DNA from: Ipomoea triloba
Lineage: Eukaryota; Streptophyta; Magnoliopsida; Solanales; Convolvulaceae
Assembly: GCF_003576645.1 (NCBI RefSeq)
Contig: NC_044919.1
Coordinates: 31,695,899 to 31,759,898 of the forward strand
Reading direction: 5' to 3'
Length of the DNA stretch: 64,000 bases
Under the pieces are notes generated by a model. That model worked only from the letters and a program-made list of their open reading frames with translations. It was not told the origin of the DNA and did no database searches. The translations under genes were made by a program, and so were the position numbers. Positions within the stretch are counted from its first letter, which is position 1; each line of letters begins with the position of its first letter. Positions 12,869-26,205 of this stretch are shown here, piece after piece.

Positions 12869-14639
12869 GTAGCCATAACTCCTGGCTGCCAAGCTTTTCA
12901 GTCCTCTACTTGCATCTGCAGATCAGAATTCTTGAAATCTCAGAGGGCATTTACACCACTCTCAAACCCCATTTACCAAATCCCCATTTATGACTTTAAA
13001 CCACAAAGAAACAATACCCCATTTTAATTACCCTCCATCTGCAAAAAAACAGGCCAAATGTACCCTAGAAATTAAAGAATGATTTTATTATATGCCATAT
13101 AATGCATGCACTCTCTCTTAATTATTTCTCCATTGTTGTGATGTGACAGGTTTTTAAAGCCTTTTTACCAACTCATATATATATATCCTTCCACTTTAGG
13201 GAGTGGATGGATAAGAATGAATGCAAACATCCAAGAATCTTAAACATATATATCAGAATCAAATAAAAATATAGGTATATATATGGTACATACACATCAT
13301 TGTGAGAGAGACTAAACGCATATACATAATGGGTTGATGATATAATATCCAAAAACATATTAGCTAGGTCAGGGCTAATAAGATATGGATCATAACTCAA
13401 ACCCATTGTATAGAGTACATATATCATATGTATGTATGCATATTCATGGCAGACAAGTTAATATAATGTTGTCATGTTCTTGCTGCTTTAGTTTAAATTT
13501 ATCAAACCCACAGGATTACTCACATGTGACCTCAAATGCCCAATATTCTAGTCTTGTAAAGAAGAAAAAGGTGTTTGAATATACTCCAACATAGTAATTG
13601 CTTAGAAAAGTAAGCAGCTAGCTAGGCAGACCTCTAAAATTATGATACTTATTTGGAAACCGTACCCCTTGAATTTTTCCCTCTCACAAGAGAAATAGAG
13701 ATAGAAACAACACTTTTTTTGCAAGAAAATTCCGCCGTCGCCATTATCTGAAAGTGTGTACTAAGTAAACTCTAATCGTATTAGTTTAGGAAGACTCAAT
13801 GCTACAGGCTTGATCAAGAGAATATTGACAAGAATTGAACTCGTGACATTCTTCTACGAGAATCGTGCACCCTACTGGACCACCCATTTCGAGGGGAGCC
13901 AATACATTTTGAGTGTATAGCAAGAGGAACAACCTAAGAAACTAACTGAATATTATGTTTAGATTAAACTAGATCTTTGACATTCTTAATCCTAATTAAA
14001 CCAGATAAAACTATGTTATATATCCTAGGAAGATCTCTTGAGATCATTCAAGCTTTCTTGTTTTGGGTTCGTTCCTCTAGAGTCTAAAGCACTGAAAAAT
14101 CAATCTTTACAGCGAACAGAAGATCTGACTGATCATCAGATCAAAGATGTTGATCTGATACACACATATGACTTAGATTATGTCTGGATGGTATGTGTGA
14201 TCTTTCAAAACAACATACGCACTATTAAGATCTTATGCCAAAAGCTATAGCTAGTAGTAAATTCTCAACTTTATTTCTTTATATCGCCACACATTTTCGA
14301 GACATTAGATGCTGGACTTGGCCTATTTAAGCCTTTTACCGACCTCTACCCAACAATCCCTCAGTCACTGGGTGCTAAACTTGGCCTTTACCAGCCTCTG
14401 CCACATATATAATACATCCATGTCCCAGAGCTCATAATCACAGAAAGATTAATCTTTATGAGACTGATTAAACACAAGCTAAGAATTAAGAAAGCATAAA
14501 AAGAACCCTAATCCATATATATATGCTCATGTATATACACATATGTTGAGGGAGATGGGAGTGATTGAAGAGAGGAGACTTAGCTTGTTTCTGGAGATTG
14601 CATTGCTGCTCTACAAGTCTGAGAGTTATGAGGAAATTA

Positions 14640-14747
14640 GTAAGGAGGAGCCGTGAGGCTCAGGATGGATAGCGCCACTAATCTATATACAGATAAGTTA
14701 TAAATCCATGGCGCTATCCCTCCTGAGCTTTACAGATCCTTCATTAC
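14640..14747 (-). ncRNA. MIR390: MIR390 precursor hairpin
   Basis: On the minus strand the 5' arm at 14730-14710 reads AAGCTCAGGAGGGATAGCGC plus one further C, which is mature miR390 as remembered. The 3' arm at 14674-14654 reads CGCTATCCATCCTGAGCC.., close to the known miR390 star strand. Arms pair through a loop of about 35 bases, and the stem extends further outward (GTAA..AGGA against TCCTTAC). miR390 loads AGO7 and guides two-site cleavage of TAS3 transcripts, giving tasiR-ARFs that control leaf polarity and lateral roots. It stands alone in a long spacer, as usual for plant MIR genes. Confidence 0.95.
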
Positions 14748-14842
14748 TGCAGCTTGGACATAAATATCAGATCTTATATCTTTATTTGATTGTGTATGTG
14801 TAGAACAGGAGTGGGGTGGAGAGAAAGAAGAGGGTAGGAGTG

Positions 14843-14850
14843 TATTTATA
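14843..14850 (-). promoter_or_regulatory. Probable TATA box of MIR390
   Basis: On the minus strand CCTATAAATAC lies about 95 bases upstream of the hairpin base, followed by a pyrimidine-rich stretch typical of a plant transcription start. The assignment is inferred from position. Confidence 0.55.
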
Positions 14851-17800
14851 GGATGGAGGAGGGGTGGGGATAGGCCATAGCTAGCTAGATTACATTGTTG
14901 AACTCAACTAATTTATTACATGCGCCATATTTATAGATTATCTATCTATCTATCTATCATATTGTATTTTAATTTTAATAATGGAAAAGAAACTGTGCTT
15001 TTAAAACTCTTGTTACATGTGAAATGACTTATTAAAAAAATGGTTGGGGGCATTACGTTTAATCTAATTTACCAAAAGAATGTAAGTGGGAGTAGGTCCA
15101 ACAATAACAAGTACAAATTGTATTGTGTACACAGAGCAGACTAGAGCGGTTGACTTCTTAATTATTTGTTCAGTCCACCACGTGTGGAGTTACAACTAAT
15201 TGACAATTCTCTTATTGGTTTTCGAGTTGTGTTGTATTGAGGTTGCAAGGCCTAGGAGGGTGCATGTTTTGAGCTAGGGGCCGGCTTGACAGTGTTTTCT
15301 ATGTATACCTTCCCCTATTGATTAAAAAAATTTATATATAGCAAACTCCAGTAAAGTTTAATTTGTTAGACTATTGACTTGACAATCACAAAAAATCAGC
15401 TGCTATGAGCAACTTATGCTGGTTTAATTTAGCTCCTTGCGGTTTTACATACACCCTTCAGTATAGTAATTATGAATTTTCATCGTCACTAAAAAATCAC
15501 TCTATATATCATGATTTATTGAATAGTTTGATTATATATCATGATTTATTGAATAGTTTGATTTGAATCAGTTAAGTAAAGTTAAAAAGTAGTGTTTACA
15601 ATTAAAAATTATTCTGGATGTAACATTAGAATACAAGTCATTTGTATGTATACTAATTGGTCGGCCGACAAAAATTGTGACATAGTTAGATTTTATATAC
15701 TAAAATATTAGGCAGATGATTATATTGGTCAAACGCCAGGAGCTGCTTAATTGGCAGGGATTGTATTCATTCTATTCATTAATTGATTTATTTTGACCAT
15801 GATAACTAAAAGACAGTGACATTTATACATGTAAATATGTAAAAATTTGAAAGAATATACTATACGTATTTATTCAAAAACAATGTGTGTTAGGCTTCCT
15901 AACCTTAAAAAAAATGCATGTGTGTTTAGCCTTCTTGAATGATCTCTGCGTATTTAGGTAACATCAATCCAAGTTTATTTAGAGTTATATAACATGGATC
16001 GGATTCCCTCAAAATGGTGTGGGTTTATCTCAAATTCTTATATTTACATAAATGTCATGGCCATTTTCATTTAAATTCTTGCAGATTTTCAAGAATGATA
16101 TCGTTTTTTTTTATCAAAACAATGTTTTTTTCTTAAAAATTATTTCATTTTCTCCTAGATGATGCCAATGAAAGTTCTACACATTTACAAAAATGTTATC
16201 TTATTTTTTATTTAAATATAGTTCAGTTCTCATGCATCTATCCACTATTTTGTGATGGACAAACTAGATTTGTGAGTCACTATCACTACTTGATGGTATG
16301 CAATAGGTAAAATCCGCTCCTATGTAATAGCCCGTAAATCACACAAGAGAGGTAAATATCATTATGAAGACTGTGTGACGAGTTCGACCAAGAGAATATC
16401 GACAATCAAGAATCAAACTCGTAACCTTTTTGTATGAGAATACTTCACCCACTTGACCACCCACTCGAGACTTAATTTTATTTTTGATATATTATTATAT
16501 TGGCTGTACTTTTGGGTGGAGGGACGGATCATTATATTCCTACCACTTTGTCATATACTATACAAATAAAATAAAATAACTTTTTTTAAAAGCGTTAATA
16601 TTTTTATCTTTAGTTGCAAGCTATACAATTTCTAGTGGATCATATTCACATTTTTTTAAATATTAATTAATGGAATAATATTTTTGTTTTGCACTGCCGT
16701 ATGGTACATTTGTTAGCATGACTTATAATTTTAGCCAAAAAATATTGAGTTTATTCGATGTCCTTTTGAAGTTTATTTTGAATATTAAACATATTATATT
16801 GTTATTCTATTTTTTTTTTTTGGCATTTTAGACTTCAATTGTATTCAGCTCTGTTTTTTTTAATAAATTTATTGTGGTAGTGTTTGACCCAACTTGTGTC
16901 GTGACAAACAATACATACATACAATGAATTATTCGTTTCATGGAGAAAATGGTTGATGATATGAGTTCAAATAATACAACAAATTAAAATAATTGGAATA
17001 TTGAAATGCAAGTTAAATTATTATAGCAATTCAAGTATCGATATTTGGCTGAAAATTTGTCAATTATTGACCATATTTTTATATAAAAAACGACGAAAAT
17101 TAGCGAATTATTCTGCTCATCAAAGTATTCTAAAATTCGGTTAATTTTTTCTATGGTCTTGAAGAATTACGGATAAAAATTAAGAGATTGAAAGACGCAC
17201 AATGATCTAACCAATTAGATGATTGAAAAATGCCTGGTGATCTAATTAATTAAATTTTTTGATGGTCTTTGTTGACGAGATGTATGTGTTACTAACCATT
17301 TTCAGTGGTAGTTGATAATAATGATGAATGCTTTTTCATATGGATTGCTGGAGAAGTCGAAAGGTCATTTCTAACTAAATTTGTTTTATCGTGTTTTTCA
17401 GCGATTGAAGATCTAATAAAACTTTTCAATAGTGAAATATTTTGTGAAATGTGCAGTGAAACTAATAATGTGAGTTACCCAAAGGGCTAATAAAAGCCTA
17501 AAAGTGAGGAGGGTTTGAGACATGAAAATTATGGGGAGAGACATATATGTTATGATTATAGTTTGGGTGAAGGATCACTATATAATCGTGGCTCCATTTG
17601 TTGTCCTTCAACACCCCAACATCACTCGTGAAATCCATTCTCAATATACTGTCCCGTTTTCTTCAATGTAATAATGATAATATCGGCTCACAATATCATA
17701 TTAATAAATACTTGAATATTCGTTATATATACACGACAATAACAATATTATGCTTTTATGAATAAAGATTAATCTTAATTTTGAGTTGATACTTGATAAC

Positions 17801-20600
17801 AGTAAAGTATTTTGAATAATGTGACTTTATAACATATTTTAACTAGGAAATGTTGAAAATGCATCTACTCCAATCCTAAGGGTAAAGAGAGATGGTAGGC
17901 GTGGAGGGGGAGGGGGGACATTGGGTCGGGGACCGTCTCCCCCCACCCCACCCCACTTCCAATCCCCCTTATATACATGTTAGTACTAGACTTTATATCT
18001 TAGCTGGTAATTATCGACCAAATAGTTAACTATTGGGGGAATATGCTAATGAATTCCGCCAACTCCAAGCGGGTCATTCCACTCGGACCCTTAAGTATTA
18101 CATGATAGGTAAATCTCATTACTCAAAGTTTACAGAAGTAGTTGGGAGTGAAAGCTTGCCCAAAGTTGCCATATAACTCTCCTGGTAGGTTTAAGGGTAT
18201 GAACTTATTTTATCATGAATATTTTATATTGCTTTTCAAATTGCATTATATTAATTTTCGCTCCTATTCAACCTTATTTCTAACTCCGTCCTTGTCTACT
18301 CCCAACATAATACATGCAATGTACCAAAATGTATATTACGTGAATGACATCATGTGACAATTAAGTGTTACAAATATGATATTAAAAAAAAATCCATAAC
18401 ATCAACGTAACGTCAATTAATCAGACAAAATCTCATCATATAATATTTTGAAAAGAAGTTGATACATACAACATTATTGATTATACTTGTGTATTGTAGT
18501 GTAGTGTGTGTGGATGAGCATTATATTATATTACAGGCTAGGCCTGCCCCAATATCCCGGGAGTATTCGATCATATCCTATGCAATCTTAAACTAGCTAG
18601 TTGTTGTTGTTTATAAGGTACGTGTCAGCAGATATGATATGATTGAGTGGCTTGGTATTATTCCTTTCCAAGCACCATAATTATATTAGGGGATCACTTC
18701 AAATATTTTTCGTTTATCTTGTCGTTGCCGCTCAATACAGTCATTATCATTGTGTTGTTGCAATTGCGTGCTTCAAAATCCCATTATATTTTTGGCTTAG
18801 AATCATGTGCGAAAGAGTTTTCAGATGAAATATCGAGTGATATCTTAAATCTTGCAAATCAATTCTGTGCGTGGTATTTTTTATAATTCGATCTGTTTAA
18901 TTTGTCATTCTATACTAGCAAAAACAACATGCCAGAATTTATTTATTTTTACTTGGGATCTCCATCGCATTTGATATCTTTTACGGTGGAGACTCTGGAG
19001 TAGTTGCCTGTGCATTCGCGTAGTATGCATGCACTCATGCATTTCTCAGGTAAGACATGATTCTCATATAATCATCATATCAATATATATAATCAGCATC
19101 ATCAAATACTTTTATTGTCACTACACCAAAATTAAAATTACAATCGATGCTATGTTTTGATGGACTCAAGTCCCTAAGCCTCCATCCAACATATATCAAC
19201 TTTTTAATATGTTTTTTTCATTAAAGGAGATGAAAAACTACATATATCTATGTTATGGTAGGTTAATATAAGAACATAGAAGTTCTAAGGGCATTGGTTT
19301 AGAGGATGAAAAGTCTCACTTAAAACTTGTTTCTCGTGATAAGATATGAATTTGATTTCTACTAAAATGTACCACTAAATTGGCTCGATTTACCCCTTCA
19401 TGAGACTAAGGCAGGGCAAAATTAAATTATAACATTTTTAATATGCTCCACAACTTATTTCGATCTAAATTCAACATTGTATTACATTATTTATCAATGT
19501 AACGTAAAAATGTCGGCATGTTATTGAGTAAAAAATAATCAGAATCTTCTTTTAAAATCAATCCATGAATACATCACACTATACCAGAAGACAATTTCTC
19601 TTGAAAACGATAATGGACGATCTACAACATATACCAAAATTGCACCAAGGTATATAAACTATTACTATTTCCTGTGAATTTATAAATCCATGTTGACATG
19701 AATTATGCATTAATCTCGTTATATATCAAAGACACATTGCAAATTTGCAATGGAAGATTCGAAGATTGGATTATTGTTGTCAGTTGAAGACAGGGAAAAC
19801 AGTCCAAAACTCACACAAACTTATACATTAATTTATATTGTAAGTGTATCCTTTTTAATTTCTTGCCAAATGCCATATTCCCATATTATATCGTTTTAAA
19901 TTAAAAAATTATAAACGTAACAAAAATAAATAAAATTTCAACACGGTATCTATAAAATTATAAAAAGTCCTTGAACAAGTCGGTCAATGTTTTTATTTTT
20001 TTTGGGAGGAGGGGATAATAAGGAAAATTTGCAGTTATTACTCGATTATGTGTACTAATTAAGTAAATCCTATAAATCACACAAAAAATGTAAATTGTAA
20101 TAAGAAAACTTTGTGCGATCGATAGTCGAGTAGTCGCAGTAAAAAGATCTTGAGAGGACATTTACAAAAATCAAACAAATCAAAATCATAATTTTTTGAT
20201 ACAAAAATTATATTTTACGCTTTAAGGTATGAAAATAAGGTTGTTGAATGTTGTATAGTAATTAGTAAACGCCGTTACGTGATTGAATGTCGAGTCGCGA
20301 CAACGTAACGTGGTCAAATATCTCGTCTTAGCAACCTACACATAATTATTGTTTCTGAGAAAATAATGTTAGAAAAAGGACGCATAAAAATCCGTATCAA
20401 AATTCACGTGTCGCACACATTTTGTGACGAGTGAAGACCCCCACACACAACTTGAGCAAACCCTACTTCAAGCACTTTTGTGTTTGAGATCATTGGATTT
20501 ATTCTTTTAAAGATTTTATGATTTTTTACTGTACTGATTGATATTAATCTAGATTATATTAAGTATTATTGTTATTAATATTGATAATACTTAGTATAAC
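14851..20600. other. Long AT-rich spacer
   Basis: No gene was recognised. A (CTAT)n run lies at 14938-14958. Degenerate tRNA-like (SINE-like) fragments with antisense box B (GAAT(C/T)(A/G)AACTCGT) lie near 13830 and 16395. A G-rich and C-rich pair lies at 17906-17968. Open frames in this region are short, have no family resemblance and lie in AT-rich sequence. Confidence 0.4.
17906..17968. other. Adjacent G-run and C-run tracts (possible quadruplex/foldback)
   Basis: On the plus strand G5-A-G6-ACATT-G3-TC-G4 (17906-17931) fits a canonical G-quadruplex pattern. It is followed at once by C6-A-C4-A-C4 and a later C5. The two halves could pair with each other as a hairpin or form separate structures. 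Confidence 0.5.
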
Positions 20601-20612
20601 AAAAAATAATAC

Positions 20613-21139
20613 GGAAAAGTTAATTCTAGAAATCGTCCCTTGATATTTATTAATTTGTATTATCGACTTTCAATTTGATTATAAATTATTCTTTGATTAT
20701 TGATCTTTACAAATTTTCATTTGTTATTTTTAATTTGATCATAAATGGTCCATTAACTATTGATTTTGTTTCAGATTTGGTCATTCGGTTAAATATTAGT
20801 TTAGTAAGCGCTAAATTTATATGTAAGAATGTAACAAATTTGAAGCAATTATATTATTTGTTTCATCACCTTTAAATATGTAAATCTGAAGAGACAGTTC
20901 TGCTAACTAATTTTTACATTATTACCCTTAAATTTAATGTTTACTAAATGAATATTTAATCGGATGACCTAATCTGAAACAAAATCAATAGTCAAGTGAC
21001 CATTTATGGTCAAATTGAAAGTTGATAATAAAAATTGGTAAATGTCAATAGTCAATGGATCATTTATTGTCAAATTAAAAGTCGATGATAAAAATTGATA
21101 AATGTCAATAGCTAAGAGATTATTTTTGAAATTAACTCC
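20613..21139. mobile_element. Foldback MITE with long inverted repeats
   Basis: The ends GGAAAAGTTAATTC and GAAATTAACTCC are inverted. The arms are complementary far inward, for example GATTTTGTTTCAGATTTGGTCAT on the left against ATGACCTAATCTGAAACAAAATC on the right. Both flanks read AAAAAATAATAC, a direct repeat that contains the target duplication. No transposase is encoded. Arm length and a target duplication of about 9-12 bp suggest a Mutator-like non-autonomous element (inference). Confidence 0.8.
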
Positions 21140-21151
21140 AAAAAATAATAC

Positions 21152-22929
21152 ACATATTTATACTTAGTATTATTGATATCGATGACAATAATTGACAGTA
21201 AATAAGTTACAGGCGTATATTTGAAAAGTAATAATTGTATTGCTATGCTCAGAGTACAAATATTGTGTTCTCTAGCTTGTTGCAGGGTCTACTATTTATA
21301 CTAATGCTTACAACATCTCTTTGCTCAGTCTAACAGTCTCCATATATAGTAATTAGGAGCCTACATTAAATGTCTGGTTTTCACTATAATTGTTTCTTGT
21401 GCCAAAGTAAATATGCAGTCTGTATGTGGCCCTTGATTTCTTCGGACCGGATATATCTTGCCTAATTATCCTGTCAATAATGTTAGCAAGTTTGAGTAGA
21501 TGAGTCATGATATGCTACGTCGTATAACTCTAGCAAATAGCTAGGTTAGATTGAGTACATGATAGAAGTATTATTTAGATTGATGAATGTTTGATAATTC
21601 AAGAACTAACGATGGTCTATTATTTATTATAAATGAGCTTGAAAATTAAAGTTCCATTATGATCAGTAATAGTATTTTTTTTTAATACAATTAACTCTAT
21701 TACATTGTAGTATCTGTTCAAACATACTTTCTCAATTTATTGGAGCACAAAGAGTCAGTATCATTACAAGCTAATGGAGCTCCATGCATAGCGAGCATTA
21801 TGGTGGTGGACTGGGTTACTCACAAGATTGATGTGACACCATTCAAGTTAGTCACGGTATATCGTGATAGCATCTCACTATATATCTTTTTTATTAGTGA
21901 TGATTAAAAAAGTAAAACTTCTTAGTTTATTTTGAATTATATTAATTAATCAATTAAGTTGTATTTTGATGCTCATAATAGATGTATAATGTATTGCATT
22001 GTGGAAGTTGTGTAAGCATCTCCGATCCACACTAAAGGCCGTGTTTCATGCCACACTAAAGGCCGATCCATATATACAATGCACGTACGAGACTGATTAG
22101 ACCGGAGCCATCTAGCCACCACCGCCATTGGAAATTTGGAGGCCTTAGACATACTTTCTCCTTTAATTTCAACAACGTTGTCTTTTGTAATCATTATAGT
22201 ATGCTTGTCCAAGATCTACATCTACTAGTGTTGATGCGGCCAATTCCTTATTTTCCACGCTCGAAAAGATGGTTATTCCAACTTCTCGCTCATACCCTGT
22301 TATTAAAATATTGACTTTAGGTTAGGTGTTCGACCACTCGATCACAAAATAAATTTGTAGTCTTATTTTTTTCTGTCTTTGTTTACCCAGAGTGGATTAG
22401 AGTGTGGGGGTGAAGCTCCTCTGATACGGTGCATGAATAATTTTATAAATGTATTATTAAAATTAATATAATGTTTATAGTCCTAGCATAAATATTTTCT
22501 GTAATTATTATGTGAGCATAGACACATTATCAAATCCTGTAACTTTTATATTCTACTCCGTTTTCTGCTTTTCTTCTTGATTTCTATCTCGATTAATATA
22601 GACATATTTGAATATTTTACATCCATCAATTAACCATCATTGGTTTTGGTCCAATTATCACGGTTTTGGATGACAATCGTTTCATAATTTTGTAATATTA
22701 TTAACTATGCATGCTCTTGGAGCAATACCGGGTAAGTTTGGTTAGACAATTAGTTAACTTAGTAATTACAAAATTTAAAGTCATATTTTTCATTTATATG
22801 TCTGGCTCATAATAAATCTATACAAGAATCAAACTCATAATCTCCTAGTATAAAAATCACGTTCCATCCTTTTTGAGGCGTGATTCTCTCTTTTATGTTA
22901 TGTTAAGAGGGTTTGGATTAGAAAGCACA
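21152..22929. other. AT-rich spacer
   Basis: No gene was recognised. A SINE-like motif (TTTGGTTAGACAATTAGTTAACTTAGTAA) begins near 22737. Confidence 0.4.
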
Positions 22930-23190
22930 ATCGTTATATCATGGACCAGAGTCCACATTGCATTGTGGACCTTAGATCAAATACTTAGAATTTGACTTCA
23001 CAATGTACGTAATTTGTGTTCATAATTTACATAATTCATGTTCATAATATACACACACATAAACACGATATAATGAACATGAATTTTGTACATTATGAAC
23101 CTAAATTATGTGTATTATGTTAAATGTTTAATTCATTGTCATTATATTGTGTTTATGTGTAGTATCAACATGAATTATGTGCATAGGTTT
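22930..23190. repeat. Dispersed repeat with GGACC..GTCC end, copy 2
   Basis: The left end (TATATCATGGACCAGAGTCC) matches the reverse complement of the right end of the 8395-8830 repeat. The interior has the same ATGTTCATAAT and AACATGAATT units. It looks partial. Confidence 0.5.
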
Positions 23191-23466
23191 GGGTTTTATT
23201 TATTTTTCAACTTAAAACTAGTATGGATGTTCTTACCCATATAAATTCTTATTTAATTGTTCCCAAACTGTCAGGATCCACTTCAGAAAGTGGCCTCAAT
23301 TATGGCCCAGAATGACATGGGCCGTTCACAAGAAACAACGCCCGACACGTGGCCAACGCTCCTCCTCTATTTCGGCTAATGATTTTCCAACCAAACTAAT
23401 AAAAGTAAAAACCAAAAAATAAAAAATAAAAATAAAAACAAAGTGGTTCCGTGTTCTTCGCAATCA

Positions 23467-26205
23467 ATGGCCACTTCTCTGTCTCTAAGGTGTTCGTTAC
23501 CTCCATTGCTACCCTCTAATGGCAGCAGTTCTTCGCAATCACTACCCAGAAAACCAGTAGACAGCTTAGCTCTGTACAGCGGTAATGGCAGCTTGGGGAG
23601 CTTAAAGCCGATAGTAGTCAATGGCGATCCGCCCACTTTCGTCTCGGCTCCTGGCCGAAGAATCATTGCCGGTTCGTGTTCTATTGTTACCAAGAACTGA
23701 ACTTTATGCTCATTTTACATGTTTGTTGGTCTAATGGGTCGTGGGTGTTTCTTGAAATGGCTGCGTATGTTGTCTAAGCAGTTTATTGTTATGATCAAAT
23801 GATTTTTGTGGGGGGTGGCTTTTGTTTTCTTAAAGTAATCGAATGATTGTGTGGGTTTTCAGTTGGGGATTTGCATGGAGATCTTGATAAGGCAAGGCAG
23901 GCGTTTGAGATGGCGGGTGTTCTGAGTTCTGATGGTCTATGGATCGGTGGTGAAACGGTATGAGTTTCTTGTTGTAGTCAATGTATACTAGAGTTGATTG
24001 GGACTTGGGAAGGAAACTATGGTTAATGTTGTACCCGGGGTTTCTGACCCTATCCTCGAAGAGGTTAACCAGTTTAGGTTGTCCAAGAAGGAAAACCCCT
24101 CCCACTGGGAGTCGAACTTGTAATATTTTCCAGGTTGACCAACTTGGTGGGTTGCCCCGAAGACTTGTAACATTCTGTCGACATTTTGACCAACTTAGTT
24201 GGGTTGCCCCCGAATCTACTTAACTTAGATTGCCCATATCTGATAGGTTCAAATCAGGAAGGCAAATAGACTCGCCTATTGGACAGTCTAACCAACTTGG
24301 CTGGGTTGCCCAAGCTACTGGTTTTTTCATGCTATGAAGTGATTGAAGTCTGTCTTTTTGCATTCATGATAAAGTGTGTTGCTTTTGGGGTTGAAAATTG
24401 TGTTCTTCAATTAGGTGTTGGTTCAGCTTGGAGATATACTGGATCGTGGAGAAGATGAACTGGCAATTTTATCCTTGTTGAGGTCAATGGATATCCAGGC
24501 AAAAGCTCATGGTGGAGCAGTTTTCCAGGTCCTAAAATTGTTTGGGCAAATTTTCATGCTTATGAGTTATGAGAGTACTAGAAATCAATTGTTTTTTCTT
24601 CTCCTGGTTAACTTTTTATCTCTTTTCTCCTTAAAATCTTTTCAAAGTTTAAGCCTTGCTGCATTTACAATTGGAAATCTGATGCTTGGAGGTTTTATGT
24701 ACTGATTTGGTAATGACAGGTTAATGGAAATCACGAGACCATGAATGTAGAGGGGGACTTCCGATATGTTGATTCTGGGGCGTTCGACGAGTGTGTGTAC
24801 TTCCTGGAATACTTGGAGGAATATGGACGCGACTGGGAAAAGGCTTTTCCTTGTTGGTTTGCCGAGTGTCATAGATGGAAACGGGAAAGGAAGATGTCTC
24901 AGAGTTATTGGGATTCCTGGTCTTTGGTAAAGGTATGTTCTACTCTGCGTGTTTATTTCAAGCAATCCCTTAAACAATGAATAAAACGCCTACACATCTA
25001 ATTACACTGAAGAAAGTTTCTGTTTAGCATTACTTGTTAGAATAGTCTTCAAGGCAAAAGAAAACGTGGAAGGGGGGGGAGGGAATTGTTAACTAGATTA
25101 GTATATATTCATGAGAAACATTGAACCCTTTTGTGTCCTGTCGTTTTCATTTCTTCAATTGATTGTTCTTATTAAGTCCTCCAAATATTAGGACAGCGGC
25201 AAAAAGGTGTAATAGCAAGATCAATCCTTCTAAAGCCCGGTGGTCCATTAGCCTCTGAGTTATCACGACATGGTGTGATCCTCAAAGTCGATGACTGGCT
25301 CTTCTGCCATGGTGGCACTCTCCCTCATCATGGTAAAACTCGTATTTTCACTTGCATCTACCATTTTGTTACTTGTCGAAACATTTATGATGAATGGTAG
25401 AACTTTTGCGGCGTCTGCAGTTGCATATGGCATAGAGAGAATTAACAGAGAAGTCTCGCGTTGGATGAGAGGTCTTAGCGATGGAGAAGACCGTCCAGAG
25501 ATCCCTTTCATCGCCACCAGAGGCTATGACAGTGTTGTATGGAGCCGGCTGTACTCCAGAGGCAATCCACATATAGAAAACTACCAAAATAATCAGGTCG
25601 GTCCATCCTATACTAAAATACTCGTGAATAAATGCTGATTGGAATCGAATCTTTGTGCCAATTGAAATAAAATCCGTGGTGTTGTCAGATCCAATCTATT
25701 CTCGAAGAGACACTCCGGGCTGTAGGTGCTAAAGCAATGGTTGTGGGACACACGCCACAACCTATGGGAGCGAATTGGTATTGGATCGCGGCTTACCCCC
25801 TCTCAAATTTTTGCTTCTTGAAAATAACAACGAACTTAAGACCCTAACCTTTGCATATTTCATTTCGATCTCATGCAAGTCGCTAATTTTGTTTAACCTG
25901 CAGCAAATATAACTGTAGCATATGGTGCATTGATGTGGGAATGTCAAGTGGAGTTCTCGACTCAATGCCTGAGGTGACCCCCGCCCCCATAAAACAGAAA
26001 GAAAGAAAAGAAAAAAACGGATTCATTTGAGTTGCTTCTCGAATCTGCATTTATATTTGCATGCTCTTCCATATTTATCTGTTCTCACACGCTTAACATG
26101 CCTGTAATTTCTTTCCAGGTTCTCGAAATCAGGGATAATAAAGCGAGGGTGATAAGGAGCAAAAGGGATATGTTCAGTGAACTTCAGGCCATTGATTACA
26201 CATAG
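23467..26205 (+). CDS. SLP1: Shewanella-like protein phosphatase 1, chloroplastic
   Basis: Metallophosphoesterase of the PPP superfamily, bacterial-like SLP1 class, predicted to dephosphorylate Ser/Thr proteins in plastids. Nine exons: 23467-23671, 23863-23957, 24415-24528, 24720-24932, 25197-25332, 25421-25596, 25689-25777, 25904-25973, 26119-26205 (1185 nt, 394 residues; the Arabidopsis protein is of similar length). The Ser-rich N-terminus (MATSLSLRCSLPP..) is a transit peptide. Metal-binding motifs are intact and in order: GDLHGD (residues 70-75), GDILDRGED (106 on), GNHE (141-144), CHGG (246-249) and VVGHTPQ. Exon 5 begins at 25197, because the earlier AG at 25192 would give an in-frame stop. 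SLP1 belongs to no known operon-like unit. The intron carrying 24040-24325 holds SINE-like sequence. Confidence 0.95.
24040..24325 (-). mobile_element. SINE-like tRNA-derived repeats in SLP1 intron 2
   Basis: Read on the minus strand there are three successive pol III box A-like units (CCAAGTTGGT or CTAAGTTGGT, each preceded by GGCAACCCA) and a box B-like GTTCGACTCCCAGTGGG near 24110. This looks like two or more partial copies of one SINE family, nested or in tandem. Boundaries are approximate. Confidence 0.5.
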
